A stretch of DNA of 64,000 bases from positions 1-64,000 of the forward strand of contig JAUZTG010000039.1 in assembly GCA_030734395.1 (NCBI GenBank), read 5' to 3'. The notes beneath the pieces are model-generated. The model was not told where the DNA came from. It did not search any database and worked only from the letters and a program-made list of their open reading frames with translations. This document shows positions 32,757 through 43,081 of this stretch, piece after piece (position 1 is the stretch's first letter; every line of letters begins with the position of its first letter). Source of the stretch: Sarocladium kiliense. Its lineage: Eukaryota; Ascomycota; Sordariomycetes; Hypocreales; Sarocladiaceae. The position numbers were made by a program, and so were the translations under genes.

Positions 32757-35276
32757 CTAGACCGAGTAGCCCATCATCGAGCGGTCAGGGAACAGAATGA
32801 TGTTGGACAGCCGCACGACCTCAGCTTCAGCATGCGAAGAGGACGATGAACTTGACTGACTCTTCGTCTCGTTCTCTGTCTCCATTTCTTCATCTCTATT
32901 CTCATCTTCCTTGCCGTCTTTCGCCTTGGTCTTGTCGTTCGGAGGCGGTGTTCCGGCGCGCGTGCTCGCAGTCTCCCAAGGTGCGAGGCCCATAGCTTGG
33001 AGCCCAGCGACTCCGCCCACCTCCGCGATGTCCTTCTCGCTGATTCGGAATTCTGATTCCTTGTCCTCGACGATGAGACTGCGCACTGAAGAGTCAAAAT
33101 CCGGTCCGGGATGACCACGTTGAAACGCTCTCCTTTGACGTGCAAGGTACAAAGCGTTCGTCTGGGTCAATGGAGCAGCGGGGATGTACACAAGCATGCT
33201 GATGTCATCGATGCTGCTCGGTGTCTTCAAGCCAGGGTTGTTGCTGGAGATATGGTAGGGTAGATCCGGATGCCAGAAGATGTAGTCGCCGGGCTGCAAG
33301 GTTGGGAGGGTGATCATGCTACTGCGCAGATACAGATGAGGATGCCAGTTCTCCGTGATACGCTGGGCGTGACCGGGCACGGCACCATGGATGATAGTGT
33401 CAGGGTCTCGTTCGAGCTTCCAGTTGTCAGGCGCGAGATAAGATTCCCACGCGGGACCAGAACGTGTTTGCGGCATGGGAGTCTTGGGGCTGAAGAACGG
33501 GCGCAGCAGATAATAAGCTGTCGCCAACTTCGGAGATGGCAGCAGACGAATCATGCCCGGTTCAATTGTGGACAGAGCGAGGACACCCTGGAACATACGG
33601 AAGATGGTGCATGCTGCGTAGCCGTTGTAGAGATCCGTAGTCGAGGATACACGGCTCGTACACTCCCAGGGGTCGTAGTCCTCCCACTGGCCGTGAAATA
33701 CCCGGTTGTAGGTACCTCCTCGCTGGTACCCATCCGGCTCCCATCTCTCCAGAGAACCGTTGTCGACCTGGGCTATAATGCCAGCCGAAGACTGAAGTTG
33801 TGTGATCCAGTCGTCAGCAGACTGTGGCGGTGCTGCAGGAGCAGATTGAAGACCTTGCGTCTCTTGGTCTGTAGCACCGTGGATACGGATACGGTCGACG
33901 TATGTAATGGGTAGCTTGCTGGCAAGGCGGTCCTCAGGGTTCGTCTCCCAGAGACTCATCATGTATTTCTGAGCGCGAAGCACATTTGGGTTGGCGCGCG
34001 ACAGGACCTGAGCCGGCGTCCAGAAGAAGTCGTAACATGTGGGATCCTGCTCGAGAGGTTTGATACCATGTCGATCCTCCAGATAATTGACTGTCTTGTG
34101 AACGAGGTTGTCGGCGTCGGCCTTGGGCATGACCTTTCGCACAACACCGACACCATAGCGACGCAGGTCACGGCCAAAACGTGTGTTTTGGGCCGGGTCT
34201 TCAATGTCGGAGAACTCGATCGAGGGGATGAGGTGTGCGCCCAGGCCTTCGATGTGCTCGACCTCGGCGCGCAAAGCACGAATTATGCGCTTCCAACTGG
34301 CCTCGAGCTCGGCTTCGTGACCCTTGATCAAGTTGCGCTTGATGCGTGCGAACCGTGACGGCAACGGAACTGGGTCGGGCCCCCAGAAAGAAAGAACTGG
34401 TGGTTCAACGTCAGGCATCGGGGTCGCTGTCGCATTCCGCGACGTGGCCGTAGCCGTTGCCGTAGCTGTCGCTGAAGGCATCGCACCGCCAATAGAGGAG
34501 TATGACGCTGCACCGCGAGTATGCCTGGCCCTTGTCGGAGGACGGGAGCACGAGGCGGCGGACGTGGCTGACGAGGGATGCGCCGGGAGCGGAGGCGAGG
34601 AAGAGGCGGAACCGAGCGAGGAGGTAGATGAGGCAGAAGATAGTCCGCCCGAAGAAGAGGCCAGGCTGGCTTGGGTGGCCAGCGACGAGGCGGACGAGGC
34701 AGAAGAGGAGGCAGAGGGAGTGGGAGTTGGCCGGGGTCTTGCAGCCTTGGTGATGCGACCAGCCTGGGTGAGACGGTGCGCAGGTCTGGAGGATCTTGAC
34801 GTTGACGATGACAACGATGATGATAATAAAGAAGAGGCGCTTCCAGAACCAGAACCAGAACCAGAACCAGCAGAGACGGAAACAGGAACGGAAACAGCAG
34901 AATTCCCAGCATTGGCAGCATTAATACCAGAATTGCCAGCAGCATTGCCGTTCATGCTCCCTCCTCTGCCCTGGAGGGCCGCTGTTCCGGCGTCCAATCG
35001 GGCGCTGGACCCTGTCGTCGTAACTGACGATCCCCCTCCAACCAGCCCTCCGCCGCCACCCTCCGCTGCCAACCCTCCTGGTCCTCCACCCACTCCACTA
35101 ATACCGTTGCCGCCAAAGTCTGCTGTTGTCTGGGTCTGGGCCTGGGACTGGTGTGTCTGCGTCGCTTGTGTCCGAGTTGCACCAGCGGCGAGGCCCCTGA
35201 CACGGTCCAACATGGCCGGTACCGTGTCCTCGTCGCCGCCTGGTTGCGGTGGCATGGCTACCGATGTGGTTGCCAT
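32757..35276 (-). CDS. DUF1479 (YbiU-like) protein with long low-complexity N-terminus
   Basis: A single-exon 839-residue protein. Residues 1 to about 280 are low-complexity: Gln/Thr and Gly/Gly-Ser stretches, a GSGSGSGS run coded by repeated CCAGAA units (34842-34870), then Ser/Ala-rich blocks and an ATATATAT stretch. From about 285 on the chain is a full DUF1479 domain (VLSFWGPDPVPLPSRFARIKRNLIKGHE without the linker breaks, then RFGRDLRRYGVGVV, YDFFWTPAQ and GTYNRVFHGQWEDYDPWE). This family resembles 2-oxoglutarate/Fe(II) oxygenases; the HPDLPYH segment near residue 690 could hold metal ligands. The substrate is unknown. The true start may lie further downstream, because the N-terminal part is poorly constrained. 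The 354-codon frame on the opposite strand is a shadow of the GC-rich low-complexity part. It converges with the NRPS, but no role in siderophore metabolism is shown. Confidence 0.85.
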   Translation of the reverse strand: MATTSVAMPPQPGGDEDTVPAMLDRVRGLAAGATRTQATQTHQSQAQTQTTADFGGNGISGVGGGPGGLAAEGGGGGLVGGGSSVTTTGSSARLDAGTAALQGRGGSMNGNAAGNSGINAANAGNSAVSVPVSVSAGSGSGSGSGSASSLLSSSLSSSTSRSSRPAHRLTQAGRITKAARPRPTPTPSASSSASSASSLATQASLASSSGGLSSASSTSSLGSASSSPPLPAHPSSATSAASCSRPPTRARHTRGAASYSSIGGAMPSATATATATATSRNATATPMPDVEPPVLSFWGPDPVPLPSRFARIKRNLIKGHEAELEASWKRIIRALRAEVEHIEGLGAHLIPSIEFSDIEDPAQNTRFGRDLRRYGVGVVRKVMPKADADNLVHKTVNYLEDRHGIKPLEQDPTCYDFFWTPAQVLSRANPNVLRAQKYMMSLWETNPEDRLASKLPITYVDRIRIHGATDQETQGLQSAPAAPPQSADDWITQLQSSAGIIAQVDNGSLERWEPDGYQRGGTYNRVFHGQWEDYDPWECTSRVSSTTDLYNGYAACTIFRMFQGVLALSTIEPGMIRLLPSPKLATAYYLLRPFFSPKTPMPQTRSGPAWESYLAPDNWKLERDPDTIIHGAVPGHAQRITENWHPHLYLRSSMITLPTLQPGDYIFWHPDLPYHISSNNPGLKTPSSIDDISMLVYIPAAPLTQTNALYLARQRRAFQRGHPGPDFDSSVRSLIVEDKESEFRISEKDIAEVGGVAGLQAMGLAPWETASTRAGTPPPNDKTKAKDGKEDENRDEEMETENETKSQSSSSSSSHAEAEVVRLSNIILFPDRSMMGYSV

Positions 35277-38200
35277 GTCGAAGAATATGATAAGACCAGG
35301 GAAGAGTAGATCTGATGATAATCCAATGAGGAGCTATTCCGCAACGAAGATGCGATCACAGGCTGCAGGAAGGGGGACGTGGAGGTGAAGGTGAAGGGGC
35401 CGTGAGGATGTATAAGTGGTGAGGGCAGATGTTTGGCTGAAGAACAGCAAGAAGCCCCCAAGCAAGGCAAATGCAACAAGGAACAAAGCCAACAGGGGAG
35501 GTATTGTCTAAAGACAAATAAAACCAAACAGTTTACCTGCTGTGAATAGCCTCGTCTTTGTTTCGGTGATCAGCCAATGCTGCTAATGTCGTCTGTCAGG
35601 TCGAGTATTGATCGTCGTTGGTGCTCAGAACGCGATCCCATCTCTCTCAAATGCTGCTTGATTGCTGTTTCCTGCCCCTTCTTTGTCTTTTTATCCCTCT
35701 TTGGTATATCTCGGCGGATCTTCTCCTCAACGTTTGGGTTTTTGCTCCAGGTTCTGGTGATTTTGAGCGGTCTGGGCTGTAATGAAGCTGTAATGAAATA
35801 GTGACTGGCAGATGTTGCTCTGGTCGGGATAGGTTGGACACGAAGGCTGCAAGAGGTTGAACGCGAACGGACCTCTGCTGCTACATATACTTGCCAAACA
35901 AATCGGGACACGGGGATCGAATAGCCTGTGAACAAGGAAAGAGGGTGACAGGGGAATATAAACTGCAATAATCGGACGGCAGCGGAAGAATGAGACAGAG
36001 ATAGCCACAACTTCAAGATCCGGGACAGAGCAGGCGACGAGTCAGTCAGTCAAGGGAAGGAAAAGGCAGGAGCAATAGTAATATTAACAAGCGATCTCGA
36101 CTCCCTGGATCTCCGTCTTCTTTCGTCTGCCAAACGCCCCCTTGGCAACTGAAGAGACGGTTTCTGTCTTGTCACGCAAGCTGCTCTTCTGTCCGCAGAC
36201 CCGATGAAGGGGTCAATAAAGTGACTATGGAGACCCTCGCCAACATGTTTAGGCAAAAGGAGCCGTGAGAGGCGGCCTGCTGCTGGGGTGCGCGGCGTAC
36301 GCCCTCCTCAGGCTCCGTGGCTCCAGGCATACAATATCTCCCCAGGCTTTTGAAAACCCAGAATAGGCGGGACCTTACTTTATTGCTGATCGGTAATTTG
36401 TTCCTCTTCCCAAGATAAATGGGACAGAAAGCAGCACAGACGCTCCATCACACACCCATCTATGGTGTCACCATCAGATCAGGGCCGTGGGCCACCGCAA
36501 CTGACGCCCACACACGCCCTGTAAACGATTGAAGGGCCAGACCCTCAGGTTAGGTATTCCCGGGCTTCCATCCTGACGGGGCCTTCTCTTCAACCAGTCA
36601 ATTTGACAACCTTGACAACCTCCGTAGCTGGTGTGCGTGTGCATGCATGCAGCCAACAGCAACCCCCGTCTCGCCGGCTCCAAGGCGCCGAAGCAGGGGA
36701 CCAGCACCCTCTTCTCCCTGTTCTCACTCTGTCTCTCCGTCTTTCAGGTCTCGCACTGCCAACCCCAACTCCAGTTCCCCCACCCCCCGTCCACAATCAA
36801 CTGTTCGGGCCTCAACTCCGCCAAGCGTTGGGTCCCTGTCCTCCCGCCCCGAATTCCCGGCCCCCACCCACACTCGCCCATCCCATCCCACTCCTCCACG
36901 CACTCGGATGTTCGATGGGAGAGTGAGCCGTCGGTGCTTTTGAGACGCCTTGGATCCCAATCGCCTGTCCCTTCTCGTAGCAGATGGTCATGTACACCAG
37001 ATTGATCATGATCCACCCTCGTGGTGCAATCAAAGATCAGGTCTGTCCGTGTCTGGCTTAGTAACGTGCCATGGCGTACCCTGGCGTAACCCCTCAGCAC
37101 CAGAAGAAGCAAGCCTGTCCTTGGCCCTTGGACTGTTCTTGATTGACCTGGAGTCGGGTTCTGAGGTTTCCCATCTTCAGAGTACCCTGAAGACATGTTT
37201 TCCCGAGCACGTACAACACGTACAAGGTCCACACGTATGCAAGCGCAATAATTCACAGCTTCAGCGTGTCTAAGCTTCTGTGGCGGCAGTGCAGAATAGA
37301 CAAGGCGATTGCGCATTACGCGTGCGATAGACGACCTGTTTAGCCAGCTAACACCTCCCCCACCTGCGAGCGAGCGCGTTCCTTCACGGCGCACGCGAAC
37401 CGAGTCACGATCGGACCCCGGGCGTCGTCCACCTCCTACCAGCCAAGTCTCGAACATGGACGAATTGTGAGCACATGACACAAGCCCTGTCCCTCGGCTC
37501 ACCCACCGAAGAGATTCTGCTCGTCATTTTATGCTTCTCGCATCGTAAACGTCCATCACCGTGGCGCGATGCATGCCAGGTAGAAGCCTCGTGCCCCGAG
37601 GCCGATTAGGTAAGGATTGGCATGTCTCCAGTTTGCCGGCTCGACGGCCAGCTCTACCTTCTTCCCCTCCCCGCGCGCGCAGCACGGACCAAATCGACCT
37701 CCAGATATAGGCCGATAGGTAGCTGGTGGCCGCTCTCCAAGCCTTGGCCTAGGAAGATTGTCAACGGGACAATCGCATATCATCTGTGTGATCATTCCTG
37801 ACCACCAGAGGAGCGAAGGCGCAATAGCCTCACCTTCAGTCTTAACCATGGGTACCGCTTACACGCTCACAACATGTGCGCTTCCATGGTTCTGGAGCCT
37901 GGTCATGTGAGATGAAATGCGACGCTCGCACCGCAAGCGAGACCAATATATTCCAGAAACGGCCTTGATGCGTCGCGGAGAAGCTGTACCGCGCCCCGGG
38001 GTCACATTGCAACGAGAAATCAAAATTGACAAGCAGCAAGAAGTAATGCGGTCGATGGCACATCCTCGTCTCATCATGTCACGATAGCCGTGCTGCCGTG
38101 TACCATCTGCCTGCTTGCCTGCCTGCCTGGCGTGATTGGGAGCACACCTTTGAGCTGACACAGCTGTTATGTGCCAGATGCCACACAGATACGCCTGCAG

Positions 38201-39477
38201 CTACCGCTACTGTACTGTACGAACCTTTATTCCCATGCTCGCTTGGCAGGAGGTTGCAGATCGTTTTGTCTGGAACCTCATGGCTGACACCTCTCTGCCG
38301 CAGCCCTTCCCGTGATTATTTGCCACCTGTTTGTTGTGCCCGACGGCTCCGTGAAAGCTGAAATGCCGTGCTTATGTTCTATCGTTGTTCGCGGGTCTTT
38401 CTTCGCGACCGGCATCGCGTTTGCCACATGCGATCAAACATGCGCTGCATTGCGAGTGCATGCCTGCACGTCGTCGCGTTTCCACGGTGGCATGCTCTGG
38501 CGCTGCGGCTTAATGCTCCGAGGCGACGATGGGCAGGCGAATCGTCCAGATCGTACGGAGGACCGGGTTCTGCCCAGTCGGGTTCCAGGGCTGGTGCAGC
38601 CCCAGCTGGCCGTGTCCGATAGAGGCCAGGGTCTGCGTTGCGTCTGGCTCAATCGCCGAATCAACGAAGCCACACTATCTGGGGCAGCGGAGTCTGCGGC
38701 CCCGAGCAGATTCTATCTGATGATTGCTCGCTCCAATAACATCGTCCAGCACATGAATCAGCAATGAAACACTCTGCTTACGGCTCGCTAGAAGTGGGCT
38801 TCACCGACAGGAATGCCCCGAACCCATAATTGCTTGCTGAGGTTTTGATATGGTCAGGCAAGTCTTGTTCCAACTGCTTTTCCGACTCCCTTGCTCTGGA
38901 TTTATCATGTCCCAGTTCGGTCTGGTCTGTGCTAGAATTAAATAAGACACCAAGATCTTCCATCAATCAATCAAGCTCAAACCGACCAGGTAAGGGTAGA
39001 AACGCTGGGTTTGGTTCGGCGTATGCTTGATCAGCCGGAGTCTTGGTTACCATCATTCTTGGGTTTATTGATACAGGCAATGCCACGTTACTTCAAAAGT
39101 ATCATCTGAGTCATCAAAGTCAAGTTACCCCTTGGCTATTGTGAAATGAAGCTATCCTGGGACCAGCCGCGAGACGTCGGCTGGGAAATACCTTACCCTA
39201 TAGGTTTCAACGAGACAAATTGGTAGTTTAGGTTACAGGTCCCTCCCTCAAGTATAGCATCAGGCGAGGGGAAACATATGTATTATCACCTTCACATCAG
39301 TATTTAGATTGAGTTAACACAGCTTGGTGGTATAAACTTCGTATGGCAAAATCATCATGACCCAAAGGCCAGTATGTGCTTCGCCCAGCGATTTCAATTT
39401 CGTTTCGTCATGTCCCAGCACAGACAACAACCCCCGACTTCGTACATCATCGTCCAGCGATACCGTGGCATCGATGC
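35277..39477. other. 4.2 kb region without a supportable gene
   Basis: The part next to 35276 is probably the promoter and leader of the DUF1479 gene. About 36600-36930 is C/T-rich on the plus strand, and about 37300-38700 is GC-rich with several overlapping short frames on both strands, none with family features or matching splice partners. Several frames begin with GTG or TTG rather than ATG. Possible contents are long regulatory DNA, non-coding RNA, or a rapidly evolving gene I cannot recognise. Confidence 0.5.
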
Positions 39478-41115
39478 CTACAGGCGGGGCTTGGTATCCG
39501 GCTTCCAACCTTCATCCATAGCGATCAGCTCAGCAGCACGCTCACCAATGGCCAAGACCGTAATCATGGGGTTGATCGATGGCATATCGGGGAAGACACC
39601 GGCATCGGCGATGCGCAGCTTCTTAATGCCACGAACCTTGAGCTGGGGATCAACCACAGCCAGCTCATCCTTTGTTACATCACCCATCTTGGTCGTGCCA
39701 GCCGGGTGGTAGACCGTGTGGGCTACGCGGCGAGCGTACTCGCTAATCTCCTCGTCTGTCTGACACTTGGGGCCTGGCGCAACCTCCTGCTTGAGCCAGT
39801 CCTTGAAGGGACTCTGGTCAGCGATCTTGCGGGCTGCACGAATGCCCTCAACAAGGATGGCGGCATCATAGCCGTCGGGATCGGTAAAGTAGCGGAAGTC
39901 AAGGGCCGGCTTGACGGAGGGATCGGCGGAGGTGAGGTAAATCTTTCCACGTGATCGAGACCGCGGGATGTTGGGTGTCATACAGAAAGCGTACTGATCG
40001 CGGACGACAGGGTAGCCCAGGCGCTCAGTGTTGAGCGTGAAAGGGATCTGGTAGCAGTGCATCATGATATCGGCAGCCTCACCATCGTTGCCATACTTGT
40101 TCTTCGCCTCGCGGCGCAGGAAGACACCAGCATCCGAGTCCATCGTAGTTTGATTGGCAGGGACGGGCTTCTTCAGCTCCCACATGATGATGGTCTCAGG
40201 GTGATCCTGGAGGTTCTCACCGACACCAGGAATGTCCTTGACAACGGGAATGCCAAGATCCTCCAGCTGGCCGCGAGGGCCAAGACCAGAGTGAAGCATC
40301 AATCGAGGAGTGTCGACAGCGCCTGCGCAGAGAATGATCTCCTTGCCTGGTTTAAGAGTGACTTTCTGGCCAGACTTTAGAGTCACGTGAATGGCGGATG
40401 CAACATCGTTTTCGACGATTAGCTTGGAGACGTGAGCCTCGGTGAGGACGGTGAGGTTGGGTCGACGCTCCTCGCCACGGAAAATGGGGTGGATATAGGC
40501 AACAGAGGCGCTGCTACGGTGGCCAGTGTCGGGGTTGTAGGAGACGGAAAAGAAGCCAGCGCCTTCCTTCAAGTGGCCCTTCTCGGCAATCTCAGCATTG
40601 AAGTCAGGGATGACGGGAATGCCCAGCGCGTCGGAGCAAGAGAGCACCCAGTCTTTGCAAAGTTGGTTACGGTGACGGGCGTGGACGGGTTGGAAGGTGT
40701 TCTTGAGGTTGTCAACGTTGCGCATGACCTGATCCCACTCCCAGCCTTTGCAGCCCATGGCGACCCAACGGTCCATGTCCTGCTTGAATGGGCGGAAAGA
40801 GATAAGGGTATTGTGTGAGGAGCAGCCACCGAGAACCTTTGCTCGCGAGTGACGGATGTTGCTGTTGCCCATGGGCTGCTCCGTGGTACCGTAATCGTAG
40901 TCAAGATCACCTCCGAGGAGGGACAGCCACTGGCGGAGGTCGATCACATGGCTCAGGTCAAGGTCGTTAGGACCAGCCTCAATCATGAGGACCTTGCGCT
41001 CAGGGAGGTAGGAGCTGAGACGAGCGGCGAGGACGCAGCCTGCGGTACCGCCGCCGACAATGATGTAGTCGTATGCGGTGGTCGCATTAGAGGGGAGGGT
41101 CTGAGTAGCAGCCAT
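39478..41115 (-). CDS. Choline oxidase-type GMC flavoprotein
   Basis: A 545-residue single-exon GMC oxidoreductase. The FAD-binding motif IIVGGGTAGCVLA is at residues 18-30. The stretch GNSNIRHSRAKVLGGCSSHN around residue 83-102 matches the site of bacterial choline oxidase where a histidine carries the covalently bound FAD; here it is His89. The C-terminal active-site pair is also kept: His470 in VYHPAG and Asn515 in INPMITV, close to the 466 and 510 positions of the Arthrobacter enzyme. The expected reaction is choline to betaine aldehyde and on to glycine betaine with oxygen. A probable leader intron runs from a GTGAGT near 41412 to a CAG near 41132, just before the ATG. The betaine aldehyde dehydrogenase gene is divergent from it, which supports the function. 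A different alcohol substrate cannot be ruled out. Confidence 0.88.
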   Translation of the reverse strand: MAATQTLPSNATTAYDYIIVGGGTAGCVLAARLSSYLPERKVLMIEAGPNDLDLSHVIDLRQWLSLLGGDLDYDYGTTEQPMGNSNIRHSRAKVLGGCSSHNTLISFRPFKQDMDRWVAMGCKGWEWDQVMRNVDNLKNTFQPVHARHRNQLCKDWVLSCSDALGIPVIPDFNAEIAEKGHLKEGAGFFSVSYNPDTGHRSSASVAYIHPIFRGEERRPNLTVLTEAHVSKLIVENDVASAIHVTLKSGQKVTLKPGKEIILCAGAVDTPRLMLHSGLGPRGQLEDLGIPVVKDIPGVGENLQDHPETIIMWELKKPVPANQTTMDSDAGVFLRREAKNKYGNDGEAADIMMHCYQIPFTLNTERLGYPVVRDQYAFCMTPNIPRSRSRGKIYLTSADPSVKPALDFRYFTDPDGYDAAILVEGIRAARKIADQSPFKDWLKQEVAPGPKCQTDEEISEYARRVAHTVYHPAGTTKMGDVTKDELAVVDPQLKVRGIKKLRIADAGVFPDMPSINPMITVLAIGERAAELIAMDEGWKPDTKPRL

Positions 41116-43081
41116 GATTGCTGGTCAAAGGCTGCGAAGATTCGTCAGCACTAGATCCTTGGACGTAATGAGCTTCACGAAGATGACTTGGAAGATAGAG
41201 CTCAGAAGGCGCATGAGGCCCGCCTTGGATGTCAACGAAACGTAGGACAAGATGGAAATACGGCTGGCAATTGCCTTTCCCACCCATCGCGTGCGACATT
41301 TAGAAAAGATAACGGGTCTAGACTGGGCAAAGTGGCGATAGAGCTGGCAAGGCAAGAGGCAGACAAACAGGCAATATCTTGCAGAGCTCTAAGAGTATGA
41401 ATGTCGACTCACCTGTGTCGTGTCAAGTACGTGAACGAACCTGGTCACCTTGGAAGGCAGCGGTGTAGTGCAAAGGTGTCAGGCGAAACAAGATGTTAAG
41501 AGAGGAATGGTCGACAACGAAAGAAAGTTCAAAGATGAGGAAGTCGAGCAGTCTTGCTTATGACGACGGGCGCAAAGACGCGAAAAAAGCTAACTTGTTC
41601 AAGCTTCTCACACCGTTGCACCACCAACATGCAAGCGGTGGCTGGGTCTAGCTCACGAGTCAAGGCCACAAACATGGGTCGTCGGCATCGAAGCCATGCC
41701 CGAGACGGCCGCGTGTGGGGAGAGGCTTTGGGCTTGGTCGAACTCTGAGACGACTTGCGCCAACCAAGGAGAGGGACTGTGTTTGCGAAGCTGCACAATA
41801 TGGCGCGAGTGGCTGGATCTAAACAGAGGAATGAAAGGATTTGGGCGTTTCGTCAACGACTTCAGGTGCCTTGCATGTTAGGATCTCCCGCGTAATCACC
41901 ATAGCAGCACTAACACTAACACTCGGCACTGGCGGCCGATACGACATACAGTGTGTGCACTGTGCTCGGCGGGGCCGGGGCCGGGGCTCGGTGCTGGTTC
42001 CGCCCAGAGTTCGCCCATCCCGGCTGGACACGGCCACCAATTGCGAAGGAGTCCGATCAGCTGAGCAGCTGAGGCTTGGATGCAGTTCCTTGTAGTCATG
42101 CGCTTGCCGCTATTCAGGCAATCGATTGCATGCACCACATGGAGGACTCAGCATTGTCCCGAAGATAGGCCTGCTTCTTATCAGGAAAACTTTGTGACGA
42201 GTGGAGGCTGCCTGCGCCTAGTTGGTCCATGCCTTGGATGCTCGGGTCAACACGGCAACAGATAGATGAACTCCGTGTGTATCATGCCATCTGCGTATTG
42301 TGGCTATCTTGCGGATGGATGTCCATGGATGTCCCTCTCACCGAGGTGCCCTGCCTGCCAGCTTACACCCACACCTCCGCCTGGCATGGCCTGCACTGAC
42401 AAGTGCTAGTGGCACAGTCTGGATCCAGCCCCCCTTGTTCGCACTGTCCCCCTGTACCCACCAAACCACCCGTTTCCACTGTTTTCTTCAGTGATTTTTT
42501 TTCAGGCGATGGGGGATGACGTCGACGTCCAAGCTCCCGTTGTGGTAGCTACTCATGCAACCGAGGACGAAGGTTTTGGTGGCATGCCTAGGCAGGCACA
42601 CGCAAAGGCGGACGGGCTTCTGAGAAAGATAGAATAACCTTGAAAAGCCCGTCAAGACGTAATTGTCCCGATCCCTTGACAGTGTTACCCAGCGTTGTAT
42701 CGAAGAAACCCCAGCTTCAACGAGACGAGTCCACTGGTTGGTTACGAGCTGCACGTCGCGAACCGGCCTGGCCAGATACAGCCAGTCAAGGTACATCACG
42801 AGTCATTTACTCTTGTTATCTTAACTTCCATCGCCTCCTGTCTTGTTTCACTAGCTTCGTCTCCAAGTCGATCCCAACAGCTCGGAGGGGAAATTGTTGC
42901 TCCAGCCTGTTGTTTGGTCCGCCTCTGATTCCGGCCGCCTTTGGGTAACTTTACCATCAACAACTCATGTCTCCCGGGTAATCACTACGACGAGATCTGC
43001 CATCACCTTTCGCAGCTCCAACAGCGACTGAATACAACCTCCACGATAACCCTTCTCGACTCCATCACAAACGTTTATATC
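41116..43081. promoter_or_regulatory. Shared divergent promoter of the choline/betaine pair
   Basis: About 2 kb between the two start codons, including a probable 5' UTR intron of the oxidase gene (about 41132-41412, minus strand). Other open frames here are short and featureless. The frame of the dehydrogenase stays open upstream to 42941 but lacks an ATG there. I saw no clear repeated regulatory motif. Confidence 0.6.

Noticed and set aside
32501..32800. 99-codon plus-strand frame after the NRPS
   Set aside because: It starts with GTG, overlaps the end of the DUF1479 gene and has no family features.
34324..35388. 354-codon open frame on the plus strand over the DUF1479 gene
   Set aside because: It mirrors the repetitive, GC-rich N-terminal part of the DUF1479 frame and shows only Glu/Pro/Val-rich low complexity; it has no family features.
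35570..36016. 148-codon minus-strand frame upstream of the DUF1479 gene
   Set aside because: It starts with TTG, ends before the gene, and lies where promoter and leader are expected.
36744..37502. 252-codon minus-strand frame in the gene-poor region
   Set aside because: It starts with GTG, has Arg/Gly-rich composition typical of GC-rich non-coding DNA, and lacks splice partners or motifs.
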